Positions 1-11,415 are shown, numbered from the stretch's first letter. The stretch is DNA of 24,455 nt from Physocladia obscura (GCA_027596945.1 JADGJH010000225.1:1-24455); one strand, 5' to 3'. Made by a program: numbers and translations. Notes: generated by a model not told the origin, from the sequence alone.

Positions 1-538
1 AATGGACTGATTAGGCATGAAAAAGGCTATAAGAAGGCTGTTGGATTTTGACTTTTGAAAACATTCTAAAATAAAAACTCTCTACCCAAAACTACTATTA
101 AGCTTAAGGCTCACAACAATACTAAGCCTTACAACTCAAAAACCAACAACAAGCTGTGTTCTTATGCAAGTTGACAGATTGCCATCTTATTTGCAGAAAA
201 AGGCTCATTCAAACAAAACAGTGCTTGTTGTATCCTGTATACTTAAAGGCCTTTATATGCCTTCCAGGCATAAGATGGCCACTCTAAGAGTTATTATGGA
301 GAAAATAAATACTGAGAACAGTAAACCAGATGAAAAAGAATGGTCAGAGTGGGGATTGATCCCAGATCCTTCACCAAAATGTCTGGACGGCACCTTGGCC
401 ATTGGCTTACCAACATTAATAAGACATTTTTGTTTACATGTGTATGTATGTATATTTTTTACAAATGTAAATATCAATATATATATTTCTCCATTTGGAT
501 ACTAAGGAACTTGATGGATTCAAGTTGAAAAACCTGAT
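1..538. other. Element-derived stretch, no recognised gene
   Basis: This is AT-rich, CpG-poor sequence with many stops in every frame. A 113-codon open frame on the + strand (164-505) starts with MQVDRLPSYL. It resembles nothing I recognise, and a second frame overlaps it at 340-528. A low-complexity TGTATGTATGTATA / ATATATAT patch lies at about 440-485. The stretch directly precedes the polymerase relic and shares its near absence of CpG (one CpG, near 388), so it is probably part of the same decayed element. I assign no function. Confidence 0.4.
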
Positions 539-1325
539 ATGTTTCAAATGTATGACTTAGCCACAAGTCAGCACTATTCAACACAATTGCAGACTACAAG
601 AGCCCAAACTTTACATAAAAAGGCTGATGTTCCCCTTGAAAAAGTAGGGATTGATGACATTATGAAGTTTGAGGATGTGCAAAGTTGTCATGTATTTATT
701 GTTGACTGGAACAATGGCAACAGCATTGTTTACATGGGAAATACTGATCTTCAGCAAAAAATTTATTGTTGAAGGATGGAGAGTATTACCACACTATAAC
801 TAAAATTGGTGCATATTTTGGAGCATCTTATTGGTGCATTTCATGCTTTCAAGGGCAAAAGGATAAAAACAAGCACCAATGTGATCAGAAGTGTAATTTA
901 TGCAAACAAGTTGACTGCAAATCAAGTGGCAACATTCAACCCTATATTGAATGCAATATGGATTATTACAAAGGAAAATTCTTTGAAGCACATCAGACAA
1001 ACCAATGTAAATTGTACTGGAAGTGTCTTGAGTGCTTTGTGAAATACATGTGCAAGAATTACAAAACAATTCAATCAGACAGAGGTACTGATATTGAAAG
1101 CAAGCACAATTGTGGAGACTGGTATTGTTCAAATTGCAAGTCACTTGTTGAACAAGGCCACAAATGTTACATGATTGCAACAAAACCAAAGGCCCTTCTA
1201 TGGATCTGATTTTTTTTGATCTCAAGTGCTATGCAGATACAAACAGAGTTCACCAAGTCAACTTTGTTACTGCTATGTATGCTTGTGTAAAGATAGAACT
1301 ATTTTTATTACTCATTCACAATTGA
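539..1325 (+). pseudogene. Broken Polinton/Maverick-type DNA polymerase B (N-terminal and exonuclease-start region)
   Basis: Protein-primed family B polymerases of Polinton/Maverick elements replicate the element; this copy is a relic. The first part (539-772) carries the GIDDIMKFED-type segment seen before the finger region of these polymerases. The second (766-1209, another frame) is rich in Cys and His, with repeated C-x2-C pairs after an A-Y-F-G-A-S-Y-W-C core. The third (from 1212, again another frame) begins FFDLKC, the place of the exonuclease I D-x-E motif, and runs to a stop at 1323. The frame therefore breaks near 770 and again at a stop (1207) beside an eight-T run (1210-1217). The catalytic Glu of D-x-E is Lys here. 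No polymerase palm motifs follow, so the rest is deleted or replaced. Family assignment is by remembered pattern and no alignment was run. A polymerase of a related linear plasmid or virus-like element is the alternative. Confidence 0.65.
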
Positions 1326-1740
1326 TGCCAGGAGATGCTGAAAGCCTAGAAATGGCTTTGCATTAATTTTATGCACTGGCAACAACATGTTGTATGTTTT
1401 ACAAGTAAGGATTGATAGGCAAGTTCTAAGTGCTCTAACTTTGAAAATTTACATGGAAAAATGGAAAAATTAATGCCACCTGCCAGGATCTTGATTAAAG
1501 ACACTGCTGGCATCACCAAAAGTGAAAAATAGAGGATTTGTCAGTTAGCTAAGATGCCAAGTGACCAATCAAGCCAAGGTGCCACCAAGACACTAGAAAA
1601 TGCATAAAAACTGTTGGTTTCTTTTTTGAAATAGTCACAACAAATCAATAAAATTATATCATCTCTAAAACCCCTTGTTACAACAGCAAGTCAACATCTA
1701 TAGTCACAAGTTTCACCATACCAGATATTGCTATTAAGCT
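1326..1740. other. Decayed sequence between two element relics
   Basis: No open frame above about 60 codons and no recognisable domain. CpG is absent throughout, as in the relics on both sides. It may be the degraded middle of either the polymerase or the transposase; I see nothing that decides this. Confidence 0.4.
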
Positions 1741-2132
1741 GCCACAGCTTTAGGTATGTCAAAAATTGTTTTCATTTCAAATGGTGTGCCATGTGGGGCA
1801 AACCCAGACATCTCAATAATTCAGGGCACTCTACTGCCGCATTTACCAGCTGGTGAACAAATTGCTGCAAATCAAGACTACAGAAGCTCTGATCAAATCA
1901 TTATAAAAATGTGAAGAACAACTGTGGTAATCAAAGCAAACAATGCAAATCTAAAATTAATGGGTGCACACCACAAAACAATCAACAGACAAATTAAAAA
2001 TTTCACCTTTTTTCTGGTCTCTATTGGGATACTCAAACCAAATTCGACAATGTATTCTTTACCATTGTTCAGTTAACACAATTGAAACTCAGATGGCAGC
2101 CTCTATTTGACATCTGCAGCAGTCTCCAATGA
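1741..2132 (+). pseudogene. Broken DDE-superfamily (DDE_Tnp_4-like) transposase, C-terminal part
   Basis: Reading from 1741 gives a segment of the form K-I-V-F-I-S-N-G-V-P-C-G-A-N-P-D-I-S-I, then L-L-P-H-L-P-A-G-E-Q-I-A-A-N-x-x-Y. This matches the usual pattern of DDE_Tnp_4-type transposases, in which the catalytic Asp lies in a P-D-I-x-I context and a D-x-G-Y follows the G-E. Here the D of D-x-G-Y appears as N. After an in-frame TGA (1912) the same frame continues with H-K-T-I-N-R-Q-I-K, the place of the family's H-E-T-x-N-R-R-F-K helix. A frame change at a T run (2008-2013) leads into V-Q-L-T-Q-L-K and Q-P-L-F-D-I, typical of the family's C-terminus. No terminal repeats were found. The call rests on remembered family motifs and would need a profile search. 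Confidence 0.55.
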
Positions 2133-2733
2133 ACTATATCCTTTATTCATGAATAATCATTATCTTGCCTAACCTTCTTTGGATCATTTTCATATCATTT
2201 TCATTTCTACTTTTCTTATAAGTTCAGCTACACATAAAAAAACTTGACTGCTTTGAAAAAGATTATGCATAATGACACATCAGCCAAAAATAAAAAAATA
2301 AAAAACTTAACCTGTATGTATTTTATTCTTATTCTTTTAATTTCTCAATTTTGTCTTTTTTGTACATCTTCCAGGAGCAAAAACAATTTTTGGAAAACTT
2401 CAACTCTTTACAACCTGGAACTTCAAAAACTGATCAAGATTTGACATATATTCTAATTGACTATAAGTTTTTCATGGAATTCTTTTATTTGCCTTCTACT
2501 AGACAAGTAAGTTCTAAAAAAATATTTTTGACGTTGATCAAGAATTTTTCATTTCAAAAAATGGAAATTTATGGTTACTCAACAAAGACTAAAGTTCAAC
2601 CTTTTAAAGGACAATATTTAAACAGATTAATTGATGTGTTTAATAATAATAGAATAACATTACATAATCGAATAAGAGGTGAATTAACATTCCAAAATAA
2701 TGCTAATTTGGCATAAATTAATTCTTCATTTAT
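2133..2733 (+). other. Intergenic stretch with an unassigned open frame (2351-2716)
   Basis: One + strand frame stays open for 121 codons (2351-2716) and ends 17 bases from the convergent helicase gene. Within it, 2375-2507 looks like an exon: it follows CTTCCAG and precedes GTAAGT. The later part (from about 2560) is Lys/Asn-rich and reads like coding sequence (G-Y-S-T-K-T-K, then L-H-N-R-I-R-G-E-L). I do not recognise it. CpG is almost absent, as in the relics to its left, so a transposon-derived gene fragment is more likely than a host gene. It could also be chance in AT-rich DNA. Confidence 0.25.
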
Positions 2734-2734
2734 T
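2729..2734 (-). terminator. Candidate poly(A) signal overlapping the helicase stop codon
   Basis: On the minus strand the stop TGA is followed at once by ATAAATG, so the hexamer AATAAA begins with the A of the stop. If used, the 3' UTR would be only about 15-30 nt and transcription would end in the element zone. In AT-rich DNA this could be chance. Confidence 0.4.
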
Positions 2735-5700
2735 CACGAAAGAAGTAAATCAATCAGCACACGACCCACAGCAGTGTCGTTAACAACGTTTATATCAGGC
2801 TCTTCAATTTTTTCTTCAAGAACTTGGTCCAAGTGTCGTCGCAGTCCATTAGCAAGTACTGCGATTCTTGGAAACGCTTGGTACTTCACGTTTTTTCCAA
2901 CTGAAATTGTCCTTCCTTCATGATCAACAGTCAAAGGACCACCAAACATTAAAATTGGCCATGGTGAAACCATGGTGGCATCGCGTAAATATACTTTTGA
3001 TGTTAACACTTTGGAGTGATAACTATTGTATAACGTTAGGACATGAATTAAGTTTAAAAAAACTCACATAACCAACAAGTCTTCAAACAAAGTCACAGTA
3101 CTCAAGCTTGAGGAAGGGTGCAAAAACACTTCGTTTTGAACAACATCTATGTCTCGGGTAAAAAATTTTATTTCCTTTGTATCATGCGCTTTTGCCATGT
3201 TTCCATGTGCCGTTTCAACATACCTAGTAAAATAAAACAAATGACTTTTTTTTTGGAACTTTTTTTTCTACTCACGTTAATTCAGGATGTTGTACAACTG
3301 CAACTTGCGGATAAAGCCCCGCCGTAATCACACTTTTAATAACGCGGCTGTTTAACGCGTAATTGTTGTACTTTCCATTCCCAGAAATGGCTTGATTTGC
3401 TTCTCTTGCATTAATAAACTGAATGGCCACAAGCGTATCTAGATACTGTTGCCGCAAGTCTGAAATTGACACCAGCGCCGTCATTGACATGAAGTTCTTT
3501 TTTTTGAAAAAAAATTATGATGTAAAAGAATAAATAATCATTAAAAAACCTCTTCACAAAAGAGAATTTCTGCGCGTTTCCCGTTTTTACTGGCTGAAAC
3601 CCATGCGTTATATGCACGCACGTCAGTGAGAAGGTCTGATTTATCCCACAAATAGCTGTTGCGAATGGCCTGCGCTTCTACTCGTTTTTCAAAGGGAATT
3701 ACAAAAGGAGACTTGCTGGACAATATTGCAGCAATTGTCAGAACCGGCGAAATGCAATGAAAAATACAACCAAAAATGAGCATTTTGGAAATCCTGAGGT
3801 CTGCAGGAATAGTGGCCTGAGCAACCAGGTATAATCGTAATATTAATAATGGTTACAGTAGCAATTAACGAACCATGTGCTTTCCCAGCGCTGTCAAATT
3901 TCCAGAAATTGAGTCAATCGCATTCAAATCTTTAAGAAGCGTAACTGCATTTAAAATATTTATTGTTGGTGGTGGATCTACAGCTTGCCCCAAGAATTCT
4001 TCAACCTCGCTAACACCCATAGCCTTCAGCGTCAAGCACAATTGCTCAAGTGGAACGCGTAAAATTTCGGGAACAGCATTTACACTCATTTCGTTCTTTT
4101 CGAGAGTTTTACTGAAGAGTTTAAAGCAAATTCCAGGCCTAACACGGCCGGCACGACCGCGACGCTGCTTGCATGACGCCTGAGACGCCAGAGTCTCTAC
4201 CAGACAGAGGGTTGCATTTTCGAAGCGCATTTCTGGAAGTGGGGAACAAAATAACGGAAAAAATTAAATTTTTATGAATGTTATGTTTATATTACCTTTC
4301 ACTCTTCCCGCATCAATAACGTATACAACATCTTCAATGGTGATTGAAGTTTCCGCAACGTTCGTTGCCACAACAACTTTTCTGACTCCTGGAAGAGAGC
4401 GGCTGAAAACTTTGCTTTGATCTTTTGGAGATAGTTGAGCGTGTAGAGGTATCAAGTCCAGCTTGAGTTGAGCGCATCCGACATCTTGCTGTATCACATT
4501 GATGCACCGTTGTATTTCCATGGCCCCTTGAAGAAAAACAAGAATTGCCCCATTATCGCCACCACCAACTTTTTCACATATATGCTTAATTGACGCAGCT
4601 ACCAGATAATAATCGACGGGTTGACTTCCTGATTCTTTTTTCAACACCCAATTTATAGCTTTAGTGATCATATTTCCGGCGATTTCATCTTCATCAACAG
4701 TCGCAGCAGGTCGATTTTTGAAAGCCTCAGGGATATAATTTGTTAAACGGAGCAGTTCATCAAGATAAACGTCTTTAACAGGGTGGGTGAATCCAGGAAT
4801 ATTAAGGACCGGGCAGCCGTCGAAATAATTGGAAAAAGTATCAGCGTTAATAGTTGCAGACATTAGAATCAATCGAAAATCCGTTCTTTTTTTTAAAAGT
4901 TGGCGCAATATCACAAGTAAAAAGTCGCCATCGACTGAGAAGAAAAAAAGGTTCAAGAAAAAGAAAAAATTTAAAAATTCAAATTAAAAAATTGATAAAA
5001 TCGAAAAAAATAAAAGAATCATCATACCAGATCTTTCATGGACTTCATCAACAATAACATGCGAGATTTCCTCCAGAGATGGATCGGCTTGTAGCATTCG
5101 CAACAAAATACCAGTAGTGCAAAAAGTAAGCAAAGTTTCTTCACTGCGTGCATTTTCTCCACGAATACTGAAACCAACTGATTTACCCACACTTTCATCG
5201 CGTTCTGCAGCAACTCTCTCTGCAAGGGACATTGCAGAAATTCTTCGAGGCTGGGTGCACATGATTTTTACGCCGCCCCCTTTACCTGTCGCAAGCAAAT
5301 GTTCCAAAATAAATTGTCCAGTTTGTGTTGATTTGCCACATCCTGTCTCTCCACAAATTATTACAACCTGATTTGCCATGGTTGTTTCCACAATTTTGTC
5401 ACGGAATTGAAAAGACGGGAGTTTTGACCGAGATGCAAGCATTCGTAAATATCCAGGTGTTTTAATTTGATATTCGTAATTCTTTTGTAATTTTCGACTT
5501 GTTGCAGCAAGTTCTTCGGCATTCTGGAATTGTTTCGAACGGTTTTTTTGATGTTGCCTTTTCTCTCTTCCTTTTGGCTTCGTTATACGTGTAGTATTTA
5601 TTTGATAGTTCCCAAAAATTGATTGTTTCAATTGCACAAGCGAAATTCCCGGATTTTTCATCATTGAATCCAAATGAGTTTCAACCCAATTTACTGCTTC

Positions 5701-7190
5701 AAAAACCATTGGCAAGCCAACCCACATTCTGGCTTCTTTTGCTAATTCTCGCAAGAGTGAAAGTCTGACATAGGCTGGAATTTTTTCGCATTTAATCATA
5801 ACAGCCGGCATTTCAGTGGGATAAGCAGATTTTTCAGAATAACCGATATTTAAAAATACGTTAATGTCTGGATTATGTAAACTGTTAATTTTTATGCAAA
5901 TCATATCATGTTCTGAATCTTTTGAAATAGCATCTGCTCCATAAATTGATTCAAGCGCTTCAATTTCTTCGGTGCGTGCTGTTTGTAAATCTTCAGCAGA
6001 AGAATAAACTCTGGAAGTCGGTGTATCAGCTTCATCTGCAGTCAATGATAGTTGTTTAAATAGGTGGGCGAGCGCGTCTAACTCATTTCCTTCGGTGTCA
6101 AAAGCGCGATAACATGTTTCTAAATTATAGCCAGCTTTGGTCATATTTTGTACAGCCCAGTCTCGGGTAAGAGCAGACATAGTGGAAGCTCCACTTTGTA
6201 AAATTGAATCGCTTACACCTTTCGCGGTTCGCGAAATAAAATTGTGGGGAAGATCATCTTCTGGAACATAGAGGACAAGCCAATCGATTGCTCCAACAAC
6301 ATCGTAATTATATCGCATTGCTTCTTCGGCATGGAGTTTGAGAAATCCTTTTTTTACAAGGGCATCGACAATGGCGCCTTTTTCCGCAATATCCATTTGA
6401 ACGAAGTTATCAGAATTGGTACCTGTGGAACCAAAATCGTCGCGAATCAAATTTTCAATATCACGGCGCTGAGAAGCCGACACAATAACTGGCTGGAATT
6501 GCTCCCAAGGCCTGAGCGATTTATCATTTTCGCGAGCGCGACGGAGTTTTTCTTCATTTTCTAGACGAGATGTCTCTCTTTCGTCACGAAGGCGACGATC
6601 GGCTGCGGAAAATGGATCGTCACAGTATTCGTATTTTTGCACGCTGGGGCTACTTGTTTTTCTAATTTTGTCTAGTTTGGCCCAATATTCAGCATGGAGT
6701 GGTGGTAATGACGATTTGAGATTGAGATGGGAAGCAACGCGATGAAGCGCAAAAGTACAGGCGAACTGCTTAACTTCACCCTCAATCACACATTTCTTCG
6801 ATGAATCCGAGAATCGAACAGTCTGTGTGGCGCCTTTGGAATCCGTTGTGGTGAGAATGACAACACAAGTAAACTCGCCAGAAATTTTCTTGAACTTCGT
6901 TTTTTTTTTTTTTTTTTGGTAACCCAGGGCAAAAAAGCAGCATAGACTTAGCTTAAACTTACAGAATAATCTGGTCTGTTCCAGAGCATTTTGGAGCATT
7001 GGGCGATGAGGAGTTCCTCAGGCGTTGCGCCGGTCCAGGATCCGAACAGCGTTGCTCGTTCCGCTTCTGCGGCAGCGGCTTTCTGTTCGCGCAACTGCTG
7101 TTTAGTCAAAGTGGGCTTTGGAGTTGCAGCCGATCCTGATGCTGATGATGGTACCGACGAATGTTTCGAGCTGGCTGTTTTGGGACCCAT
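2734..7190 (-). CDS. DHX57: DHX57-like DEAH/RHA-family RNA helicase with UBA and RWD domains
   Basis: ATP-dependent RNA helicase of the DHX57/Ucp12 type, about 1341 aa in eight exons: 7190-6963, 6894-5028, 4934-4296, 4232-3874, 3816-3550, 3496-3276, 3223-3068, 3022-2734. All phases agree. The domain order is that of the family: UBA-like (about 240-290, near K-G-A-I-V-D-A-L-V-K-K-G-F), RWD (about 380-485, T-E-E-I-E-A-L-E-S-I-Y-G), RecA1 with GETGCGKST (about 588), DEVHERS (about 694) and SAT (about 720), RecA2 with QRRGRAGR (about 932), HA2, and a C-terminal OB fold with Y-L-R-D-A-T-M-V-S-P. All core motifs are intact, so it should be active. The start MGPKTASSK was chosen because upstream in-frame residues do not resemble the family and would run into the divergent SART3 start. 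The first acceptor (near 6895) follows an A-rich tract and is the least certain join. The length fits human DHX57 (about 1390 aa). Confidence 0.9.
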
Positions 7191-7226
7191 CCCAATTCTA
7201 TTTTTTAGTTCAAAGAAAAACACGAA
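7191..7226. promoter_or_regulatory. 36-bp divergent spacer between DHX57-like and SART3 start codons
   Basis: Only 36 bp separate the two start codons. The spacer contains a CCAAT pentamer (7192-7196) and a short T run. Each transcript must start at or inside the other gene's first exon, so the 5' ends probably overlap or share one bidirectional promoter. Promoter activity is inferred from position only. Confidence 0.45.
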
Positions 7227-10200
7227 ATGGCAACTGCGCATGACCAGCAACTTGCCGCCACAATACGGGAGGTTAGTTTGCATTCATCTCGGTCTGATCA
7301 ACTAACACAGTGCGAATAATTCGCTTTCTTTTTTCATCCGCAGCTGTCCGAAACCCCATTTAACTACGACATTCATATAAAATACATTTCCATTCTCAAG
7401 TCACTGCAAATGCATGCGGATTTACGTTCTGCACGCGCGTCGCTCCATTCAATATTTCCGTTAACTGAAGGTATTTTTGGAATCAGCGCGTTTTAACAGT
7501 CGAGATTTTACATTTTTCGTCATTGAAAGATCTTTGGATCGACTGGCTCGATGATGAAATTGTCGAATTCAACCGAGTCTTTATTTCTGTCAGCTCAGAT
7601 TATTCCAAAGACTCAGACGAAGCAAATCTCGAAATTCTTGAACATGGCTCGAAAATCCTTGATTTGTTTGAATCTTCCACTCAAGATTATTTGTGTTCGT
7701 AAAAAAAAACCTAGCGCTTCAATATTACTATTTACCCCTGTTTTTCAAACCAGCGATCAAAATTTGGACAAAATATGTTAATTTCGTTAAGGAAGCCGTT
7801 TTCCCCATCGAAGACGAAGAAACAGATGATGACGATAACGACGATGAAGGCAAAAAAACGAATCAAGATGAACCAAAACCAACAAAAATTTCCTGGCTCC
7901 CCGTCGAAATGGCTCGAGATATTTTTCAAAATGCGAACAGAAATACAAGTTTACATTTTCTTGAAAGTCATAAAGTCTGGAATGTGTGGCGCGACTTCGA
8001 AATTCTCCAACTTGAGCGAATCAAAAAATCAAAACCAAATGCTGCCACACTGGCTGGGGCAGTGAACTTTGTCAGAGAAATTTTTCTGGCAAGATTGAGT
8101 ATTCCACATTCAGGTAAATTTTTTCTTGTTAACCTGTTATATTCCTCTTATCTTTTTTCCGTCTATTTTTTTTCAGAAATAGCAGCTACTTTTTCGTCAT
8201 ACTCTCCATTTGAAACTGCCAACGACAATTTGAGTTATGAATCACGTCTCAAACACGCATCATCTATTCGCGCAAAAACTACCAACGAATACAACAAACG
8301 CGAAACATGCGAACGAAAACTTGCAACATCTGGTTATACTTTACATTCGTTTATTGAGCAGCTGCAGTTGTGGGAAAAGAAAAAGAGTGGAATCGATTAT
8401 GCACAGATTCTGTGGGAACGGTGTGTTTCTATCCATTGTCTGGATGAAAGCGTGTGGGAAAAATACCTACTGTTTTGTATGACTCGTATGAAAATCGAAT
8501 CTACTGTGAAGAATGTTGTTAACAGAGCTGTGAGAAATTGTGGATGGAGTGGGGAGTTATGGGGGCATTTTTTGCGTATTGCGGTATTGCTTCACTTTTT
8601 ACCTTCGATCTATCCTACTGATAAAGCTCAATTTTTTAACAGAAATTATTTGGAGATTCAGAAGAAAATTTAGATGGTGATAAACTCTTGTTGTTTCTGC
8701 TTCCTTTTTTATTTATTTATTACTATTTTATTATTATTTTAACCAATATCACAGAAATATTTCAAAGAGCTTGTACTTTTATAACCGAAATGAAAAGCCC
8801 CGCCCAGTTTGCCATATTAATGAAGAACCGTATTGGTCTTGTACGGCGATTGGTTGTTGAGGGTAATTTGGAGATCAATTATTTTGGATCATACCTAATC
8901 ATGATAAATTCATTTTTTTAAGAACCGTCTGCTTCAAACACGGAAAAGCTTCGAACAGCACATAAACAAGGTATTCAAATATTTCAAAGCGTATTTGATT
9001 CAGAATCAATCGCCGAAGATTTCAGTCTCGAACAAGAATATATTCATGATGAGGTATCGGCAAATACGTTTTTTCAATTTATTTTTTATGAAATATTTTC
9101 AACGATGTGTGTGGTTCATAGATTCATCTTTTCAATGATGTTGTAAAAGCTCGCGCAATTTATGACAAACTTCTGCTTGCAAATCCATTTTCTGCTGCAT
9201 TGTATATTCAAATTGCTGCGTTTGAACGCAATCATGGCCGCGACCTCTCTCGAGCTGCTTGGATTCTCACCCAGGCCGTGAGCAAAGTCAAAGACGACGA
9301 ATCGCGTGAAAGCGTATGGACTGCGATTGTTGGACTAGCACGGGAAACCGGAACCGTTGCAAACATCACTGGAAATGATGGTGATGAAGTTGGATTCTAT
9401 GATGTTCTTGCACAGAGTCGTGCAGTCGAATGGGCTGCAAACGCAGCGAGAATTCGGAAACTTGGGAAAAAAGCTCATCAATTACAGCAACAGCAGCAAC
9501 AGCAAAATGAGCAATATTGGGTTTGGCAGCAGAGTCAACAAGAGACAGGAGAAAAAAAGAGGATGATTTCTGCAAATTTCGTTGAAGGAGAGCCAGCTGG
9601 AAAAAAATCAAAAGTTTTCCACAGTGAAACAGTGAACGATATGGACTTGGATGTAAATGGAGTCTATAATACTAAAGTGGTTGAAAAAAAGGTGTCTGGG
9701 AACGTTAAGCGAGAATTTTTTGTTATTGAAGAGTTGAGTTTTTCTTTTTTATTTAATTCATTTGTTTGCTGTGCTGAGATTTTTTTAATCAGTTCAAATG
9801 CGGGTAATATTGTTCGTCTTGTTAATGTGAAGCCCGACACTGATGTGTCATTTTTTAAGTCTCTTTTTGGGACAAAGGTGTGTTTCTTATTTATTTAGAA
9901 ATTCAATTTTCATTTTTATTTTGTATTTTTTGTTTTTTACTATCAAAGATACCTCCTGTCGACTACTTTCTTAAAAACAACGAAGACGGCACAACTGATG
10001 GATTTATTGAATTCAGCAAAACCGAAGACGCGATCAACGCAGTTTTACGCGATACTATCAAAGTATACGGCGAAAATGTTGTCATACAGCGATGTATTCC
10101 AGCGAAAAAAAAATGGGACGACTTCGATCAAATCGATACTATTATGGCCTCTATTGCTGACGAAAAAAACCAAGACGAAGAGGAATTGCGAAAGCGTAAA

Positions 10201-11414
10201 ATTTATGTTTCGAATTTAGATTGCACTGCCGATAAACCGCTACTAAGGAGTGTATTTGGGAAGGTATAAGAAAGTTTTGCATTATTACATGAGTGATTTT
10301 TTTGAAATTTAATATACACTTACACTCGTTTGTTCGCGGTATATAGTATGGAAAGTTGAAAGAAATCAGACTAGTTCAACGAAACACGAATGCATTTGCA
10401 TATATTGAGTTTGAAATCAGCAGGTCAGCAGAAAAGTCACTGGAAATGGACGGTCGCACTCTTGAAGGTTTTCCTGGTCGCAAAATGTCTGTGGCAATAT
10501 CAGACAAATCAAAAACAAAGTTTGTTTTTTGGTTTATAGTGCACGTAGTTTTTTTTTTTGAGTTCCTAACTTTTTCGTGGAAAGGAAACGTGTCGCGGAC
10601 CCAAAAGAGTTAATTGTTACAAATTTTACGCGTGCAACGACTAAAGAGGATTTGGAACAACTTTTCGGACAGGTTTATTGATAAAGATTTGATTTTGATT
10701 AGTTTTCTTAAAATCCAAAAATGTATTCAGCACGGAGCTGTAAAAGAAGTTCGTCTTTTACTTGATAAATTGGGCCTGCCCCGAGGGGTTGGATTTGTTG
10801 AATTCACAGAAGAGGTTTAAATTTAAAAAAAAAAATGAAAAGCCTTAAATTTTTGTGAATGTTTTGTTTTAGGCGTCTGCGAAGTCAGCACTCCAGCTAA
10901 ATGGAACGATTCTTGATGGAAAAATTCTGGCAGTGGCACCTTCAGATCCAAATGTTCGCGGTGGTGCCCAGTAAGCTTTTTCACTCAAAAAAAGAAAAAG
11001 CTAAAAAGCTAAAAAACAAAAAAACAAAAAACGTTCTATCCTTGCAGAACGGGGAATAATTCAGGCGGAGTATTCAGCAAATATAAAGAAAAGAGGGGAT
11101 ATCCTGCACAGATATCCCGAGGTGTTGGTAATGACGGTCGTCGCTCTCGAATTATTGGAAAGGATGAAAGTTCGATATTGAGAACGGAAAAAACTACATC
11201 GCCAGCGAAAATTGTTGCAGCAATTCCACTTGTTCCAAGAAAAACTGCGCGCCAAACAAAAATTGTGGCACTACCTGTGCCAAGTACAGTGAAAACTGTC
11301 GCACCATCTCTCGGGTTTCCTGGACTGAAAGGTGCCGAGACGAAAAATGAGGGCGAGAGTAGTGGCGGTCGAAAAACTCAAAATGACTTCAGGAAAATGT
11401 TGTTGAAAAAATAA
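7227..11414 (+). CDS. SART3: SART3/Prp24-family U6 snRNP recycling factor
   Basis: Binds U6 snRNA and helps re-anneal U4 with U6 for the next round of splicing, in the nucleus. About 1065 aa in 16 exons: 7227-7271, 7344-7470, 7530-7694, 7754-8113, 8177-8583, 8643-8676, 8755-8862, 8923-9053, 9122-9732, 9793-9877, 9949-10263, 10347-10519, 10585-10672, 10731-10814, 10873-10970, 11048-11414. Phases agree throughout. HAT repeats fill the first half (for example L-W-I-D-W-L, V-W-N-V-W-R-D-F-E). Then come an acidic DDDDNDDE patch, a short poly-Q, a basic KKRM...KKSK nuclear signal, and three RRMs (about 665-740, 772-845, 860-938; RNP1 forms GFIEFS, AYIEFE, GVGFVEF). The extreme C-terminus NDFRKMLLKK matches the LSm-binding motif of Prp24 and SART3. 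Human SART3 is 963 aa. The donor GTTGAG after exon 9 is weak. Confidence 0.9.
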
Positions 11415-11415
11415 A
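11410..11415 (+). terminator. Candidate poly(A) signal overlapping the SART3 stop codon
   Basis: AATAAA includes the TAA stop at 11412-11414 and is followed by a second ATAAAA. This implies a very short 3' UTR if used. Confidence 0.4.

Noticed and set aside
800..1225. 141-codon minus-strand frame over the polymerase relic
   Set aside because: The plus strand carries the ordered Cys/His pattern and the exonuclease motif. The minus frame is its shadow.
6895..6999. Helicase exon 2 beginning at the Met near 6999 without an intron
   Set aside because: This would insert a hydrophobic stretch and a poly-Lys run from an A18 tract. Splicing from GTAAGT at 6962 joins family-like sequence on both sides in phase.
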